Shown in pieces: positions 61,941 to 64,000 of a DNA stretch of 64,000 bases. Below the pieces are notes generated by a model. That model did not search any database and was not told where the DNA came from. It worked only from the letters and a program-made list of their open reading frames with translations. Source of the DNA: WFQV01 sp964611145 (GTDB taxonomy: Bacteria > Bacteroidota > Ignavibacteria > Ignavibacteriales > Melioribacteraceae); NCBI GenBank assembly GCA_964611145.1, contig CAZSYM010000010.1:1-64000 (forward strand). The letters are read 5' to 3'. Position numbers and translations under genes: made by a program. Every line of letters starts with the position of its first letter. Within the stretch, counting starts at the first letter, position 1.

Positions 61941-62864
61941 GTGTCCCTTTTAGTTGTAGGCTCAATCGCTTTCGATACCGTAGAGACCCCTTTTGATAAA
62001 ATAGAAAATGCATTGGGCGGTTCCGCTATCTATATCTCTCTGGCGGCAAGTTATTTTACCAGTCCCATTCACTTGATTGGAATAGTGGGAGAAGATTTCG
62101 ATGAAAAATACATTTCCATGTTGGAGGAACGAGGCATAGATTTGGAAGGGCTCCAGGTGGTAAAGGGCGGTAAGACTTTTAGGTGGGGTGGCAAATATCA
62201 TTATGATTTGAACATGAGGGACACGATTTTTACCGAGCTGAATGTCTTTGAGAATTTTACTCCTCAAATACCCGAAAAATCGAGGAAAGCAAGTTTTATT
62301 ATGCTGGGAAATATTCAGCCGAATCTTCAGCTTCATGTTCTCGACCAATTGGAAGCGCCAAAATTCGTGGTGACGGATACGATGAATTTGTGGATTGAAA
62401 CCGCTCGCGAAGATTTGATGAAGGTCCTGAAAAGGACGGACGTTCTTATTATTAACGATTCCGAGGCGCGACAATTAACGGGCGAGCACAATCTTATTCG
62501 CGCGGCAAAAGTAATTCGGGAAATGGGACCGCGCTATTTGATTATCAAGAAAGGGGAGCATGGAGCCTTGCTGTTCGGAGAGGAAAGCGTCTTTTCCGCT
62601 CCCGCATATCCGCTGGAAGATATTTTTGACCCAACGGGAGCAGGGGACACGTTCGCAGGCGGCTTCATCGGTTATCTGCATGATTCACGCAGCACCGATT
62701 TTGAAAATATGAAAAGAGCCGTTATTTACGGTAGCGCAATGGCTTCTTTTGCGGTGGAAAAATTCAGTATTCAGGGAATCGAGGACCTCAATAAACTCCA
62801 GATTCACGACAGATTTATTGAATTTCGTGAACTTTCCCGCTTTGACGATGATGCCCTCTTTTAG
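61941..62864 (+). CDS. PfkB-family carbohydrate kinase
   Basis: About 308 residues starting at GTG 61941 (GTGAGGTTAAC upstream); a TTG at 61908 is a poorer start. Family signatures are GGSAIYISLAASYF near the start and the ATP/anion-hole motif DPTGAGDTFAGGFIG (about 235). The substrate is a sugar or nucleoside and cannot be read. Its end overlaps mtnA, whose product isomerises a phosphorylated 5-thioribose, so a role in thioribose or deoxyribose salvage is plausible. Confidence 0.88.
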   Translation: MSLLVVGSIAFDTVETPFDKIENALGGSAIYISLAASYFTSPIHLIGIVGEDFDEKYISMLEERGIDLEGLQVVKGGKTFRWGGKYHYDLNMRDTIFTELNVFENFTPQIPEKSRKASFIMLGNIQPNLQLHVLDQLEAPKFVVTDTMNLWIETAREDLMKVLKRTDVLIINDSEARQLTGEHNLIRAAKVIREMGPRYLIIKKGEHGALLFGEESVFSAPAYPLEDIFDPTGAGDTFAGGFIGYLHDSRSTDFENMKRAVIYGSAMASFAVEKFSIQGIEDLNKLQIHDRFIEFRELSRFDDDALF

Positions 62865-63861
62865 AAGTATTCGTTTTGAGGACGGAAAATTAATTTTTAT
62901 AAATCAAACCTTGCTCCCTCTCGAGGAGGAATTCATCGTTACCGATGTTCCCGAAAGAGTGGCGGAGGCAATAGTAAAATTGGAGGTTCGCGGCGCTCCG
63001 GCAATCGGAATCGTAGCCGCTTATGCCTTGGCACTTTGCTTCAAAAATTTTGCGGGAAACAGAAAAGAAAGATTCGAACATTGCTTTGAGCAATTGGCTT
63101 CCACCCGTCCTACCGCCGTTAATCTCTTTTGGGCTTTGGAAAGAATCCGAAAGGTTTTTACAAAAAATTCCGATGCGGAAAACCTCTATGAAATTTTATT
63201 GAGCGAAGCAAAGGAAATTCATAACGAAGACATTCGAATGTGCGAGCAAATAGGCGAATACGGATTGGCAATTTTTAATAAGCCTGCTAATGTGCTTACG
63301 CATTGCAACACCGGCGCTTTGGCTACGGGTGGTGACGGCACGGCTTTTAATGTTATTCGAAAAGGATTCGAGAGCGGTAAGGTTAAATATGTTTATGCCG
63401 ATGAAACTCGCCCCCTGCTACAAGGCTCGCGTTTAACGGCATTTGAATTGAATAAAAACGGGATTCCCTTTTCAATAATTACGGATTCGACGGCGGCTAT
63501 GTTGATGAAACAAGGCAAGGTGGATGTTATCGTAACCGGTGCGGACAGAATAGCCGTGAACGGCGATTCGGCGAACAAAATAGGAACTTATTCCCTTGCC
63601 GTGCTTGCTAAGTATCACAATATCCCTTTTTATATTGCCGCTCCCGTTAGCACTATAGACGTGAATTGTCCCACAGGTGAAGAAATTAAAATTGAATTTC
63701 GGGATAAACGGGAAATTACGGAAATAAAAGGCGTTCGGATTACCCGTAATGATTACGATGTTTATTCACCGGCGTTTGATGTTACCCCCGCTGATTTGAT
63801 TTCGGGCATAATAACTAATAAAGGTATTTTTTACCCTCCTTATGATTTTTCCCGAATGTGA
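62848..63861 (+). CDS. mtnA: S-methyl-5-thioribose-1-phosphate isomerase
   Basis: About 337 residues from ATGATG at 62848, inside the 3' end of the kinase gene. Family motifs are EVRGAPAIGIVAAYALAL (46-63), THCNTGALATGGDGTA (catalytic C153) and VTGADRIAVNGDSANKIGTY (catalytic D233). It converts methylthioribose 1-phosphate to methylthioribulose 1-phosphate in methionine salvage. No other salvage gene (mtnP, mtnB, mtnD) is in the window. Confidence 0.95.
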   Translation: MMPSFRSIRFEDGKLIFINQTLLPLEEEFIVTDVPERVAEAIVKLEVRGAPAIGIVAAYALALCFKNFAGNRKERFEHCFEQLASTRPTAVNLFWALERIRKVFTKNSDAENLYEILLSEAKEIHNEDIRMCEQIGEYGLAIFNKPANVLTHCNTGALATGGDGTAFNVIRKGFESGKVKYVYADETRPLLQGSRLTAFELNKNGIPFSIITDSTAAMLMKQGKVDVIVTGADRIAVNGDSANKIGTYSLAVLAKYHNIPFYIAAPVSTIDVNCPTGEEIKIEFRDKREITEIKGVRITRNDYDVYSPAFDVTPADLISGIITNKGIFYPPYDFSRM

Positions 63862-63967
63862 TTTTTTGCACGATATACTTTCCTTCCGTGTAAAGATTTT
63901 TTACTCTTCCGCTTTCGTGATATTTTTTTACCTTTGTCATTAAAGAAAAAAATAATTGTTTTTCCGA

Positions 63968-64000
63968 ATGCCCGAGATTTTAAAAGCCAACGGACTTGTA
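63968..64000 (+). CDS. possible 5' end of a protein, cut by window edge
   Basis: An ATG at 63968 opens eleven codons, MPEILKANGLV, to the window edge. The pattern recalls the first strand of ABC ATPases (ILKAxGLVK), but eleven residues are too few to be sure. The 106 bases before it are AT-rich and show no terminator or promoter I can defend. Confidence 0.35.
   Translation, partial: MPEILKANGLV

Overview
The window looks like a metagenome-derived scaffold from the Bacteroidota/Chlorobiota/Ignavibacteriota branch (FCB group); an Ignavibacteria- or Kryptonia-like lineage would fit. Evidence: two secreted proteins end in type IX secretion (T9SS, type A) sorting domains, a carboxypeptidase-regulatory/TonB receptor pairs with a lipoprotein, the topoisomerase I lacks zinc fingers, and Bacteroidota-type exported proteins are common. 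A run of exactly 100 N flanked by an exact 55-base duplication shows it is a draft assembly. An anaerobic, possibly thermophilic life style is inferred from the ferredoxin/NADPH respiratory complex, not shown directly.

Layout. (1) 1-344: edge of a possible minus-strand exported protein and tRNA-Ser(CGA). (2) 549-11255: TonB receptor, lipoprotein, outer-membrane barrel and two large T9SS-secreted repeat proteins. (3) 11279-16090: a membrane polyferredoxin fused to three HMA-like folds, an ABC ATPase, its membrane partner and a membrane protein of unknown function; with region 2 this may be one envelope metal-handling locus. (4) 16181-22882: exported protein, double GNAT, a permuted DNA methyltransferase, xseA-xseB, dxs, rplU-rpmA. 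(5) 22969-25939: hpnC-hpnD-hpnE for squalene. (6) 25948-29295: phytase-like lipoprotein, GlmU-like protein, nagB. (7) 29405-41234: a compact 14-gene operon for an MBX/MBS-type respiratory complex, the highlight of the window. (8) 41299-53454, minus strand: C69 peptidase, topA, YbeD-like protein, GH13 glycosidase, pgi, tal, cell-wall amidase and a MORN/TonB_C protein. (9) 53625-61767: L,D-transpeptidase-like protein, two transsulfuration PLP enzymes, fmt, def, a membrane protein and an M1 peptidase. (10) 61941-64000: PfkB kinase, mtnA and the first codons of a further gene.

The region-7 operon encodes Mrp-type E, F, G, B and C subunits, two large MrpD/NuoN-like ion-pump subunits, a NuoH-like membrane anchor and NuoB-, NuoC- and NuoD-like arm subunits. 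It adds a fusion of a NuoI-like ferredoxin to an NfnB/GltD-type flavoprotein. The NuoD-like subunit has lost one of the four Ni-Fe cysteines, and the NuoB-like subunit has only three cluster cysteines. It is therefore unlikely to be a hydrogenase or a quinone-reducing complex I. It resembles the sulfane-sulfur reductase/ferredoxin:NADP-linked MBX family, with a built-in NADPH site. A dihydroorotate-dehydrogenase-like flavoprotein is the last gene of the operon; it looks broken only because of the assembly gap.
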